DNA from: Anaerolineales bacterium
Lineage (GTDB): Bacteria > Chloroflexota > Anaerolineae > 4572-78 > J111
Length of the DNA stretch: 8,752 nucleotides
Assembly (NCBI GenBank): GCA_012032575.1
Contig: JAAUSP010000308.1
Span: 1-8,752 of the forward strand
Direction of reading: 5' to 3'
The first letter of the stretch is position 1; each line of letters opens with the position of its first letter. Shown here one piece after another: positions 1 to 5,595 of this stretch. A model generated the notes under the pieces. It was not told the DNA's origin, did not search any database, and worked only from the letters and a program-made list of their open reading frames with translations. A program made the translations under genes and the position numbers.

Positions 1-99
1 CCCCGATCTCCAGGCTACTGGCTGCGGCTTTTGGGCGTTTTTGGGGTGGCGCTGACCGTAGCGCTGCTGCTTTTGCCGGTAAGTACCGGGCTTTCTGGA
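1..99 (+). other. N-terminal membrane-anchor coding segment of the hydrolase, out of frame with the body
   Basis: Reading from base 1 in frame 1 gives a strongly hydrophobic stretch (LLGVFGVALTVALLLLPVS) followed by a TGA at 100-102. The hydrolase body is read in frame 3. In that frame the same bases give a mixed, polar, Arg/Ala-rich peptide that does not look like a membrane helix. Adding one G to the GGG at 88-90 would join the helix directly to FWMMAGLVYPP of the body. Hydrolases of this kind commonly have an N-terminal membrane anchor just before a Pro-rich linker. The natural start codon lies left of the window. The helix reading is seen directly; the frame break is inferred. Confidence 0.55.
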
Positions 100-911
100 T
101 GATGGCGGGTCTGGTTTACCCACCCTGTGCTGAATCCGGCCAGACCCCCGCCGATTTTGGCTATGATTATGAGGACGTGACGGTGTCGGCGCGAGCGGGT
201 GGCAGCTTTCGAGGGTATTTTGTGCCGGGTACCAATGGCGCAGCGGTTATTGTTGTGCCGGCCCTTAACAGCGGGCGGGGCAGCCGCCTGCGTGAAGCCA
301 CCCTCCTGTCACATCACGGCTACGCCGTTTTCACCTTCGAGTCGCGGCGCTGTGCCGGGATGGGCGGCTTGAGCCTGGGCTATAAAGAGATTGACGAGGT
401 GGCCGACTCGCTGGATTATCTGCTGGCTCGACCGGAGATTGACTCGCGGCGGATCGGCGTTTACGGTTTTTCTTCGGGTGGGGCAACGGCGGTTATGGCG
501 ACAGCGCGACTGCCGGAATTGAAGGCGGTGGCCGCCGAGGGTGGTTACGGCGATTTTGCCGAAGAAACGCTCACACCCGGTCAGAGTCGCAACCTGCTGG
601 ACAGCTACTACGAACACGCCTTCCTCTGGTCGGCCCGACAAACATACAGGCAGTTGACCGGTCTGGATGTCAACCTGCTCAGTCCCAGGGATGTCATCGG
701 CCAGATTGCGCCCCGCCGGATTTTGCTGATTTACGGCAGCCGGGAGGTCAGCCTGCCCGGCGCGCAGCGCCAACAGGCAGCGGCGGGCAGCAATGCCGAA
801 CTTTGGATTGTCGAAGGGGCCGGGCACGGCAATTACTTTGAGGTTGCGCCGCAAGAATACGAGGCGCGGCTGATTGCATTTTTCGACAAAGCCCTAAAAG
901 AAAGGAACTGA
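99..911 (+). CDS. Alpha/beta hydrolase, membrane-anchored (N-terminus frame-broken or off-window)
   Basis: This is a serine hydrolase of the alpha/beta fold, resembling the dienelactone hydrolase / S33-peptidase-like group; its substrate cannot be told. Residues are numbered from the ATG at 99. The nucleophile elbow is GFSSG with Ser125, and the catalytic His is H243 in GAGHG. The acid position, normally Asp in a GxxDxxxP context, reads GSREVSLP, so Glu216 would have to serve. YEDVTVSARAGGSFRGYFVPG-like text near 24-44 is the usual first beta-strand region. The ATG at 99 is only the first Met of the open frame, which stays open to the window edge. No good ribosome binding site precedes it, and the adjacent hydrophobic segment in frame 1 suggests the true protein begins further left. 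The last codons form the left arm of the 901-963 inverted repeat. Family call is firm; start is not. Confidence 0.8.
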   Translation: MMAGLVYPPCAESGQTPADFGYDYEDVTVSARAGGSFRGYFVPGTNGAAVIVVPALNSGRGSRLREATLLSHHGYAVFTFESRRCAGMGGLSLGYKEIDEVADSLDYLLARPEIDSRRIGVYGFSSGGATAVMATARLPELKAVAAEGGYGDFAEETLTPGQSRNLLDSYYEHAFLWSARQTYRQLTGLDVNLLSPRDVIGQIAPRRILLIYGSREVSLPGAQRQQAAAGSNAELWIVEGAGHGNYFEVAPQEYEARLIAFFDKALKERN

Positions 912-963
912 AGGAACTGAGGGAACAAAAGGAAAAGCCCCCTTCAGTTCCTTCAGTTCCTTT
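901..963. repeat. Long inverted repeat of AAGGAACTG units (hairpin)
   Basis: Bases 901-920 (AAAGGAACTGAAGGAACTGA) are the exact reverse complement of 944-963, giving a 20-bp perfect stem. A G-U pair and two G-C pairs extend it to 23 bp, with a loop of about 17 bases. Each arm holds two copies of a 9-base unit, AAGGAACTG, and a further degenerate copy follows at 964-972. The left arm overlaps the stop codon of the hydrolase (909-911) and the right arm ends 37 bases before the aldolase start. No clean T-run follows the stem, so it is not a textbook terminator, though it could stop transcription or protect a 3' end. Confidence 0.9.
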
Positions 964-999
964 AGTTCCCTTAAAAATTCTCCAAATAAGGAAAAAATC

Positions 1000-1797
1000 A
1001 TGTCTAATAATTCACCCATTCCCGCCAATCGAATCAAACAGGCTCTGCGCGAAGGTAAATCAGTGGTCGGCACAATGATTGTCGAGATGCGCCAGCCGTC
1101 GGTGGTGCAGTTGTTGGCTAATGCCGGCTTTGAGTTTGTCATCATTGACAACGAGCATGGAGCCTTCAATCTCGAAACCATCGCGGACTTAACCCGCACG
1201 GCCATTTATGTCGGGTTGACGCCGTTTGTGCGCGTCCCCGATTTGACCTATGCTCATATTGCCCAATCGCTCGACGCCGGGGCGCAGGGGATTATGGCTC
1301 CCCGTATCTCCACCGCCCAGCAGGTCCGCGAGGTGGTGCAGATCATGAAATATCCGCCCGTGGGACTGCGCGGCAGCGCCTTGAGCCGGGGTTACACCCA
1401 GTTCAAAGGGGGTTCGGTGGTCGAGGCAATGGCCGCGGTTAACGAGGCCACGATGCTGATTGTCCAGATTGAAACGCGGGGGGCGATTGAGAACCTTGAA
1501 GAAATTGTAGCGACCCCTGGGGTGGATATAGCCCTGGTTGGCCCCAACGATCTATCCATTTCCCTGGGGGTGCCGGATCAACAAAATCATCCCGAGATGC
1601 AGGCGGCCATCCAAAAAGTAATAGATACCTGCCAGCGGCACAACGTCTACCCGGCGATCCACATGACTAATTTAGATCTGGCCACTCACTGGGCCAGGCA
1701 GGGGATGCGGGTGGTCAGCTCCAGCGCTGAGATAAGCCTGATGGTCAGTGGCGGCTTGCAGGTGACAAAAGCTATCGGGGATGCGTTTGGCAGTTAA
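1000..1797 (+). CDS. HpcH/HpaI-family aldolase (2-keto-3-deoxy sugar acid / HHED aldolase type)
   Basis: A class II, metal-dependent pyruvate aldolase, which reversibly cleaves a 2-keto-3-deoxy (4-hydroxy-2-oxo) acid into pyruvate and an aldehyde in the cytoplasm. The 265-residue length matches HpaI, RhmA and GarL. Family hallmarks are visible: IIDNEHG (D50, E52, H53, the catalytic His region), PFVRVP with R78 (substrate-binding Arg), GIMAPR near 97-102, RGSALSRGY near 124-132, the metal ligands Glu158 in QIET and Asp184 in GPNDLS. The ATG at 1000 is preceded by TAAGGA (987-992) seven bases upstream. The gene stands between the 901-963 hairpin and the toxin-antitoxin promoter, probably as its own unit or read through from the hydrolase. 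No sugar-acid dehydratase or aromatic degradation gene adjoins it, so the exact substrate (rhamnonate, glucarate or homoprotocatechuate pathway) is open. Confidence 0.93.
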   Translation: MSNNSPIPANRIKQALREGKSVVGTMIVEMRQPSVVQLLANAGFEFVIIDNEHGAFNLETIADLTRTAIYVGLTPFVRVPDLTYAHIAQSLDAGAQGIMAPRISTAQQVREVVQIMKYPPVGLRGSALSRGYTQFKGGSVVEAMAAVNEATMLIVQIETRGAIENLEEIVATPGVDIALVGPNDLSISLGVPDQQNHPEMQAAIQKVIDTCQRHNVYPAIHMTNLDLATHWARQGMRVVSSSAEISLMVSGGLQVTKAIGDAFGS

Positions 1798-1824
1798 TTG
1801 GCTCGACTTTTTTATTTTGTCCAA

Positions 1825-1851
1825 TAATATGGTATGATGATTTATCATACC
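1825..1851 (+). promoter_or_regulatory. Promoter/operator of the toxin-antitoxin operon
   Basis: GGTATGAT (1831-1838) and ATCATACC (1844-1851) form a perfect 8-bp inverted repeat around a 5-base centre, 23 bases before the antitoxin start. The left arm contains the -10-like TATGAT (1833-1838), and TAATAT (1825-1830) just before it is another possible -10, 16 bases after TCGACT (1803-1808). The stretch is markedly AT-rich compared with its surroundings. RHH antitoxins typically bind such palindromes over their own promoter and repress it together with the toxin. The inverted repeat is seen; the operator role is inferred. Confidence 0.65.
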
Positions 1852-1873
1852 TTTATTTTAGAGGGGCAAATTT

Positions 1874-2116
1874 ATGAGCACAACAAAAGTCGCCATTACC
1901 ATTGATCAAGCTTTGCTGGCCGAGATTGACCGCCTGGTTGAACAGAGAGTCTTCTCCAACCGCAGCAAAGCTGTGCAGGAAGCGGTACAGGACAAATTGG
2001 CCCGACTCCGGCGCAGTCGTTTAGCCAGAGAATGTGCTAAACTTGACCCTCAGAGTGAGCAAGCGCTGGCCGAAGAAGGAATGGCACAGGAGTTGACAGA
2101 TTGGCCCGAATATTAA
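1874..2116 (+). CDS. CopG/ribbon-helix-helix antitoxin of a MazF-type module
   Basis: An 80-residue antitoxin expected to bind DNA as a ribbon-helix-helix dimer and to neutralise the adjacent MazF-like toxin with its C-terminal tail. Residues 4-10 (TKVAITI) form the DNA-contacting beta strand, 12-24 the first helix, and the FSNRSKAV turn (27-34) leads into the second helix, the typical CopG/ParD layout. The tail is charged and acidic, rich in Glu and Ala, ending TDWPEY, as expected for a toxin-wrapping segment that is disordered when free. The ATG at 1874 follows GAGGGG (1861-1866) by seven bases. Its last 16 bases overlap the toxin gene, and they also contain the toxin's ribosome binding site. 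The palindrome at 1831-1851 is the likely site of autoregulation. Short length and the partner gene make the call strong, although RHH antitoxin subfamilies are hard to separate by eye. Confidence 0.9.
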   Translation: MSTTKVAITIDQALLAEIDRLVEQRVFSNRSKAVQEAVQDKLARLRRSRLARECAKLDPQSEQALAEEGMAQELTDWPEY

Positions 2117-2439
2117 GAGGCGATGTTATTTGGGCCGATCTCAACCCTGTCCGGGGACATGAACAGGCCGGGCTGCGACCCGTGTTGGTTATCAGTCACG
2201 ATGTATTTAACCAACGGTCGGGAACGGTTATTGCACTGGCCTTAACCAGTCAAGAACCGGCGGCTGGATTTCCACTTACGTTTGAACTCGCGACCATCCA
2301 ATTACCCAAACGCTCCTGGGTTAAGATTAGCCAAATCCGTACCCTTTCGATTGAGCGGTTGGGGCAAAAACTGGGTAGTGTTGCGCTTGAAGAACTCGAT
2401 CAGATCATTGACGGGTTGAATGAAATTGTTGGCGATTAA
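2101..2439 (+). CDS. MazF/PemK-family toxin, endoribonuclease (TTG start)
   Basis: A 112-residue toxin of the MazF/PemK family, which cuts single-stranded mRNA at short sequence motifs and so halts growth when its antitoxin is lost. The N-terminal signature [17 protein letters not shown] runs into LRPVLVIS with Arg26 at the usual catalytic position. Thr49 in ALTSQ is the second expected catalytic residue, and [10 protein letters not shown] (73-82) is the conserved late strand. Length is normal. The start is a TTG at 2101: it has an ideal AGGAG (2088-2092) eight bases upstream and no ATG or GTG precedes it in frame nearby. The gene overlaps the antitoxin by 16 bases, which implies translational coupling and a low toxin to antitoxin ratio. 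Family is secure; the RNA target motif cannot be read from the sequence. Confidence 0.93.
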   Translation: MARILRGDVIWADLNPVRGHEQAGLRPVLVISHDVFNQRSGTVIALALTSQEPAAGFPLTFELATIQLPKRSWVKISQIRTLSIERLGQKLGSVALEELDQIIDGLNEIVGD

Positions 2440-2471
2440 GTTGGGCATGGCGCACAACAGCAGGGGGGTCT

Positions 2472-3473
2472 ATGCCAAAACTTTCCAATCCTAATTTCAC
2501 CCTTTTTTCCGGCAGCGTGCTGGCCTTGTTGTACGGGTTGTGGGCGCGGATCACATTCCAATCGCCCTGGCAGGATGTTTGGGATTTTGCCCTGGGGACC
2601 ATTACCCTGGGATTCTGTTTTGGCGTGCCGCTGGCTATCGGCGCGTTGACGGTATTTTTTGGTCCGAAACAATATCGGAAATCGTGGCTGTATGCTCTGT
2701 TTATGCCCTGGGTTCCATGCCTGCTGCTGGGTGGCGCGGTTTTGCTGTTTGGCCTGGAGTTTATTATCTGCGTGGTGATGGCCCTGCCCATCTTTTTTAC
2801 CCTGGCCAGTTTCGGCGGGCTGGTGATGCTGGTTATCCTCAAGAGCATTGAAAACAAAGCCGCCCAAAATACCATGCTGGGCCTGATCCTGATGCTGCCC
2901 TACCTGATCGTTCCGGCGGAGAAGCAGCTTCCCCCGCCCGATTCCATCCGCACGGTTGAGACGCACATCGAAATCCGGGCTGACCCGGCGACGGTCTGGC
3001 GCAATGTGGTGACGGTACCGGAGATCAGCGAGGCCGAGCAAAGTTTTAGCCTGTTCCACCTGCTGGGTCTGCCCCGGCCCATCGAAGCCACCCTGTCCCA
3101 CGAAGGCATCGGCGGCATTCGCAGCGCCCGCTTTGAAGAGGGGCTGGCCTTTGTCGAAACCATCAATCAGTGGGAAGACCAGCGAGCCATCCGCTTCGAA
3201 ATCAAAGTGACTCCCTCCGCCTCGGTGCAGCCGCCGCTGACCCAAATCGGGGGCAAATATCTGGATGTGTTTGAGGGCGGCTTTACCATCGAACCGATAA
3301 CTAATGACCGAGTTATCCTCCACTTGAGCAGCCAACACCGGCTGTCAACCACCTTCAATTTTTACGGCGGTCTGTGGACCGACTGGGTGATGCGCGATTT
3401 ACAGAATTACATCCTGGGAGTCATAAAAGCACGCTGTGAGCGTGGGTTGAGCGTGGACCAGTCAACAAGCTGA
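2472..3473 (+). CDS. Multi-pass membrane protein with C-terminal SRPBCC (polyketide cyclase-like) domain
   Basis: A 333-residue protein with two parts. Residues 1-150 are highly hydrophobic and hold about four or five membrane segments (roughly 10-25, 38-62, 73-94, 97-124 and 134-148). Residues 160-325 look like a soluble SRPBCC/START-like fold: TVETHIEIRADPATVWRNVV is a typical first strand and helix, followed by alternating strands (SARFEEGLAFVETI, AIRFEIKV, GGFTIEPI, RVILHLSS) and a long C-terminal helix (WTDWVMRDLQNYILGVIKAR). SRPBCC domains have a deep hydrophobic pocket and bind lipids, polyketides or other apolar ligands. The ATG at 2472 follows a G-run, AGGGGGG (2462-2468), three bases away. 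The gene begins 32 bases after the toxin and ends before a strong terminator. I do not know a named relative, so the function is unknown; the domain call is from strand pattern and motif feel. Confidence 0.75.
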   Translation: MPKLSNPNFTLFSGSVLALLYGLWARITFQSPWQDVWDFALGTITLGFCFGVPLAIGALTVFFGPKQYRKSWLYALFMPWVPCLLLGGAVLLFGLEFIICVVMALPIFFTLASFGGLVMLVILKSIENKAAQNTMLGLILMLPYLIVPAEKQLPPPDSIRTVETHIEIRADPATVWRNVVTVPEISEAEQSFSLFHLLGLPRPIEATLSHEGIGGIRSARFEEGLAFVETINQWEDQRAIRFEIKVTPSASVQPPLTQIGGKYLDVFEGGFTIEPITNDRVILHLSSQHRLSTTFNFYGGLWTDWVMRDLQNYILGVIKARCERGLSVDQSTS

Positions 3474-3577
3474 CGTCGGGCGGAAAAAGCGGCTTGCGGT
3501 TATACTGATAATGGTTGTGAGGTCTGGACGGCTGTAAAGAAGCCGGGGGCCAAGCAAATCTTCTCCTCCTTTTGAGC

Positions 3578-3605
3578 GCCGGGCAACGTTGCCCGGCTTT
3601 TTTTT
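3578..3605 (+). terminator. Rho-independent terminator after the SRPBCC membrane protein
   Basis: GCCGGGCAAC (3578-3587) and GTTGCCCGGC (3588-3597) are perfect reverse complements (the tip would open to a small loop) and are followed by eight T residues (3598-3605) on the plus strand. This is a textbook intrinsic terminator about 105 bases after the stop codon at 3471-3473. It ends plus-strand transcripts before they meet the convergent arfB gene. The T-run gives the strand. Confidence 0.93.
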
Positions 3606-3669
3606 GACCGGAGACCGGAGACGGGCGACCAGGGTTTTAAACCCGGTCTTCGGTCTCCCGTCCCCGGTC
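3606..3669. repeat. Long imperfect inverted repeat between convergent genes
   Basis: The left arm (3606-3637, beginning GACCGGAGACCGGAGACGGG) and the right arm (3639-3669, ending CCGTCCCCGGTC) pair at about 24 of 30 positions, meeting at a GGGTTT/AAACCC centre. The left arm contains a repeated GAGACCG-like unit. It starts right after the T-run of the terminator at 3578-3605 and ends 8 bases before the stop codon of arfB, so it fills the convergent intergenic space. No T-run follows on the minus strand. Confidence 0.8.
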
Positions 3670-3677
3670 GTTTTCAA

Positions 3678-4103
3678 TTAATCCTCATCACCAATACCAG
3701 CCCGGCGCGTTCCCTTGATTTCACTGCGACGGCGCTTGCTTTTCAGACGGCGTTCCTGTGAGGATGCGGTCGGTTTGGTCTGGCGGCGGGGTTTGGGCGG
3801 TTCAGCCGCTCGACGGATTAAGGCAATTAGCCGGTCGAGAGCATCCTGCCGGTTCTGTTCCTGGGTGCGGAAGCGCCGCGCCTCGATAATTAGCACCCCT
3901 TCGCCGGTGAGTCGTTTGCCGGCCAGGCGGACCAGCCGCTGGCGCACCGCCTCCGGCAGCGAAGGTGAGCCGGCCACGTCGAAGCGAAGCTGGACCGCCG
4001 TTGCCACTTTGTTGACATTCTGTCCCCCCGGCCCGGCAGCGCGGACAAACTCATATTGGATTTCGCTCTCATCGAGCGAGAGATCAGAAGTGATGGGAAT
4101 CAT
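3678..4103 (-). CDS. arfB: Alternative ribosome-rescue peptidyl-tRNA hydrolase ArfB
   Basis: A 141-residue release-factor-like protein that enters ribosomes stalled at the end of a non-stop mRNA and hydrolyses the peptidyl-tRNA ester. The catalytic GGQ motif (G26, G27, Q28) sits in RAAGPGGQNVNK, followed by ATAVQLRFDV, the family's standard N-terminal domain. The C-terminus from about 100 onward is strongly basic (PKPRRQTKPTASSQERRLKSKRRRSE-type composition, spread over about 35 residues), which is the tail that fills the empty mRNA channel. Length fits YaeJ/ArfB (about 140) rather than full release factors (over 350). The ATG at 4103 follows GGAAA (4115-4111) by seven bases. It lies 30 bases downstream of the MFS gene on the same strand, so co-transcription is likely. 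High confidence. Confidence 0.95.
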   Translation of the reverse strand: MIPITSDLSLDESEIQYEFVRAAGPGGQNVNKVATAVQLRFDVAGSPSLPEAVRQRLVRLAGKRLTGEGVLIIEARRFRTQEQNRQDALDRLIALIRRAAEPPKPRRQTKPTASSQERRLKSKRRRSEIKGTRRAGIGDED

Positions 4104-4133
4104 TCGGCACTTTCCAGGTGGGGAGACGCGGCT

Positions 4134-4598
4134 CTATTTGGAGAGACCATGCGTCGGCTGCATCATTTCTGCCGGTTTGGTCACACTTAACTGGCGGCAG
4201 TAGGTTTCGCGGGTAAAGAGGATGAACAGGAACGACAGTCCGGCCCAGACCAGCATCAACGAAAAGCCGGACTGATAGGCTTCCAGGCTGTAGCGCCGGA
4301 CGCCGTCGAGCATGTCACCCTGCCAGCGCTGGTCCAGCATCCAACTGACCGCCGGCTGCAAAACCATCGGCCCCATCATCACGCTCATATTGAGCACCCC
4401 GGCGGCGGTTCCCGACAGGTAAGCCGGGACCGACTCGCGCAGAAAGGCGAAGCCAATAACCATGCAGCCGGAGGCAAAACCGATCACGGCCAGCAGAGCC
4501 ACCAACAACCACACCGGCAGGTGAGGAATCAAAATAACCAGCGCCCAACCCAGGGCCGCCACCGCACAGCCGCCGACATACAGCGTTTTGCGCCGGCC
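4134..4598 (-). CDS. MFS transporter, C-terminal part (after a frameshift)
   Basis: This is the last third of the MFS transporter whose N-terminal part is at 4529-5473. It carries the final membrane segments: TLYVGGCAVAALGWALVILI, WLLVALLAVIGFASGCMVIG, the GTAAGVLNMSVMMGPMVLQ helix and FSLMLVWAGLSFLFILF, then a short cytoplasmic tail. It lacks a start of its own. The frame stays open upstream to about 4775, but that extra stretch reads PDTGRHRRPGVNLLRAVGR-like, non-membrane text overlapping the good frame, so it is a shadow. The natural junction is at GRRKTLYV near 4598-4587. Rejoining with one added base would give a protein of about 446 residues, a normal MFS size. As it stands this part is probably not translated on its own. 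Confidence 0.8.
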   Translation of the reverse strand, partial: GRRKTLYVGGCAVAALGWALVILIPHLPVWLLVALLAVIGFASGCMVIGFAFLRESVPAYLSGTAAGVLNMSVMMGPMVLQPAVSWMLDQRWQGDMLDGVRRYSLEAYQSGFSLMLVWAGLSFLFILFTRETYCRQLSVTKPAEMMQPTHGLSK

Positions 4599-5473
4599 AG
4601 CCGATCCGACAGCGCCCCAAAAATCGGCCCACCGAGGGCCAAACCCACCAGCAGAGTTGTGTTGACGGCGGCTGCCTGGGTGGGCGGCAGGCTGTAATGG
4701 CTGGTGAGGAATGAGACGCCCCACAGCCCGGAGAAGGTTAACACCGGGCCGACGATGCCGCCCGGTATCAGGCACAACAACCAGGCGTTGCGATAGCGGA
4801 AGATTTCGGCCAGGCCGGCCATAAAGCCGGGACGGGGGCTGCTACCTGGGCTGGTAGTCGGGTGAGCATAACTGGCAAACCCTTTTTCCTGGGGGTCATC
4901 CCGCACCAGCCACCAGATGGCCGCGCCTGTGACCAGCGGCAGCGCCGCCGACACCAGCATGACCGGCCGCCAACCGAATTGAGCCACCAGCAGTTGCAGC
5001 GGCACCCCGGCCAAGATCGCCCCAACAATGCCGACAAACAGGGCTAACCCGGCGGCCAGCGCATATTGCCGGGGAGCCATCCAGTGGGCAGCCAGCTTGA
5101 GCATGCCCACAAAGGCCACCGCCACCGAGCCGCCAATCAATAACCGCCCCAAATTGGCCCAGAACAGCCCCGGCGCCAGCGCAAACAGCAGCGTGCCCAA
5201 CCCGCAGATCAGCCCGCCAGCGGCCAGCAAGCGGCGCGGTCCCCAGGTGTCGGCCAGGATGCCGGTGGGCACTTGCATAGCCACATAGCTGTAAAAATAA
5301 AAGGCCGACAGGTTGCCCAGCACGGCGGCGCTAATTTGAAAGTCTGTCATCAGTTCAGCCGTCATCACCGCCGGGGCGACGCGCTGGTAAAAGCCAATCA
5401 GGTAAAGCACTGCGCCCAGTCCCCAGATAGTCCAGGCTAATCGGGCGGGGGGTGGGGTGAGGATGTCTTTCAT
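4529..5473 (-). CDS. MFS transporter, N-terminal part (frameshifted gene)
   Basis: A major facilitator superfamily permease of the inner membrane, likely for a small organic solute; the substrate is unknown. Six helices lie in residues 14-188, a cytoplasmic loop follows (190-225), then two more helices to about 288. The MFS motif A in the loop 2-3 position reads GILADTWGPRR (71-81), and its second-half echo is GALSDR (286-291). FYQRVAPAVM and LSAFYFYSYVAMQVPTG are typical of ACS-like permeases. After residue 294 (LAG) the frame drifts into unrelated text (AKRCMSAAVRWRPWVGRWLF) and stops; the true continuation is in another frame. The ATG at 5473 follows GAAGG (5485-5481) by seven bases. It lies 122 bases downstream of the VOC gene on the same strand. 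Either a pseudogene or an assembly indel. Confidence 0.88.
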   Translation of the reverse strand: MKDILTPPPARLAWTIWGLGAVLYLIGFYQRVAPAVMTAELMTDFQISAAVLGNLSAFYFYSYVAMQVPTGILADTWGPRRLLAAGGLICGLGTLLFALAPGLFWANLGRLLIGGSVAVAFVGMLKLAAHWMAPRQYALAAGLALFVGIVGAILAGVPLQLLVAQFGWRPVMLVSAALPLVTGAAIWWLVRDDPQEKGFASYAHPTTSPGSSPRPGFMAGLAEIFRYRNAWLLCLIPGGIVGPVLTFSGLWGVSFLTSHYSLPPTQAAAVNTTLLVGLALGGPIFGALSDRLAGAKRCMSAAVRWRPWVGRWLF

Positions 5474-5526
5474 AAATTCGCCTTCAAAATTTGGTATTTC
5501 TCAGTTGCCGTGAGATTGCTTCCTCC

Positions 5527-5568
5527 GGATTGACAAATCCAGCGGTTATGACCTGGATTTGTCAATCC
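5527..5568. repeat. Nested inverted repeat between the VOC and MFS genes
   Basis: GGATTGACAAATCCAG (5527-5542) is the perfect reverse complement of CTGGATTTGTCAATCC (5553-5568), with a 10-base loop. Each arm is itself a small palindrome: the left has GGATT/AATCC around GACA, and the right (5552-5571) has CCTGGATT/AATCCAGG around TGTC. The DNA or RNA can therefore form one long hairpin or two short ones. It lies between the stop codon of the VOC gene and the start of the MFS gene, with no T-run on either side, so an operator or an RNA-processing signal is as likely as a terminator. Confidence 0.88.
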
Positions 5569-5595
5569 AGGCCGAGCGAGATTATTTAATTTTCA

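Noticed and set aside
2436..3338. A 300-residue open frame on the minus strand opposite the SRPBCC membrane protein
   Set aside because: Its translation is rich in Gln, Arg and His with no domain or membrane pattern, while the plus-strand frame has clear helices and an SRPBCC-like domain. It is a GC-driven shadow.
3715..4203. A plus-strand open frame of 162 residues opposite arfB
   Set aside because: Arg/Ser-rich low-complexity text; the opposite strand encodes ArfB with an intact GGQ motif.
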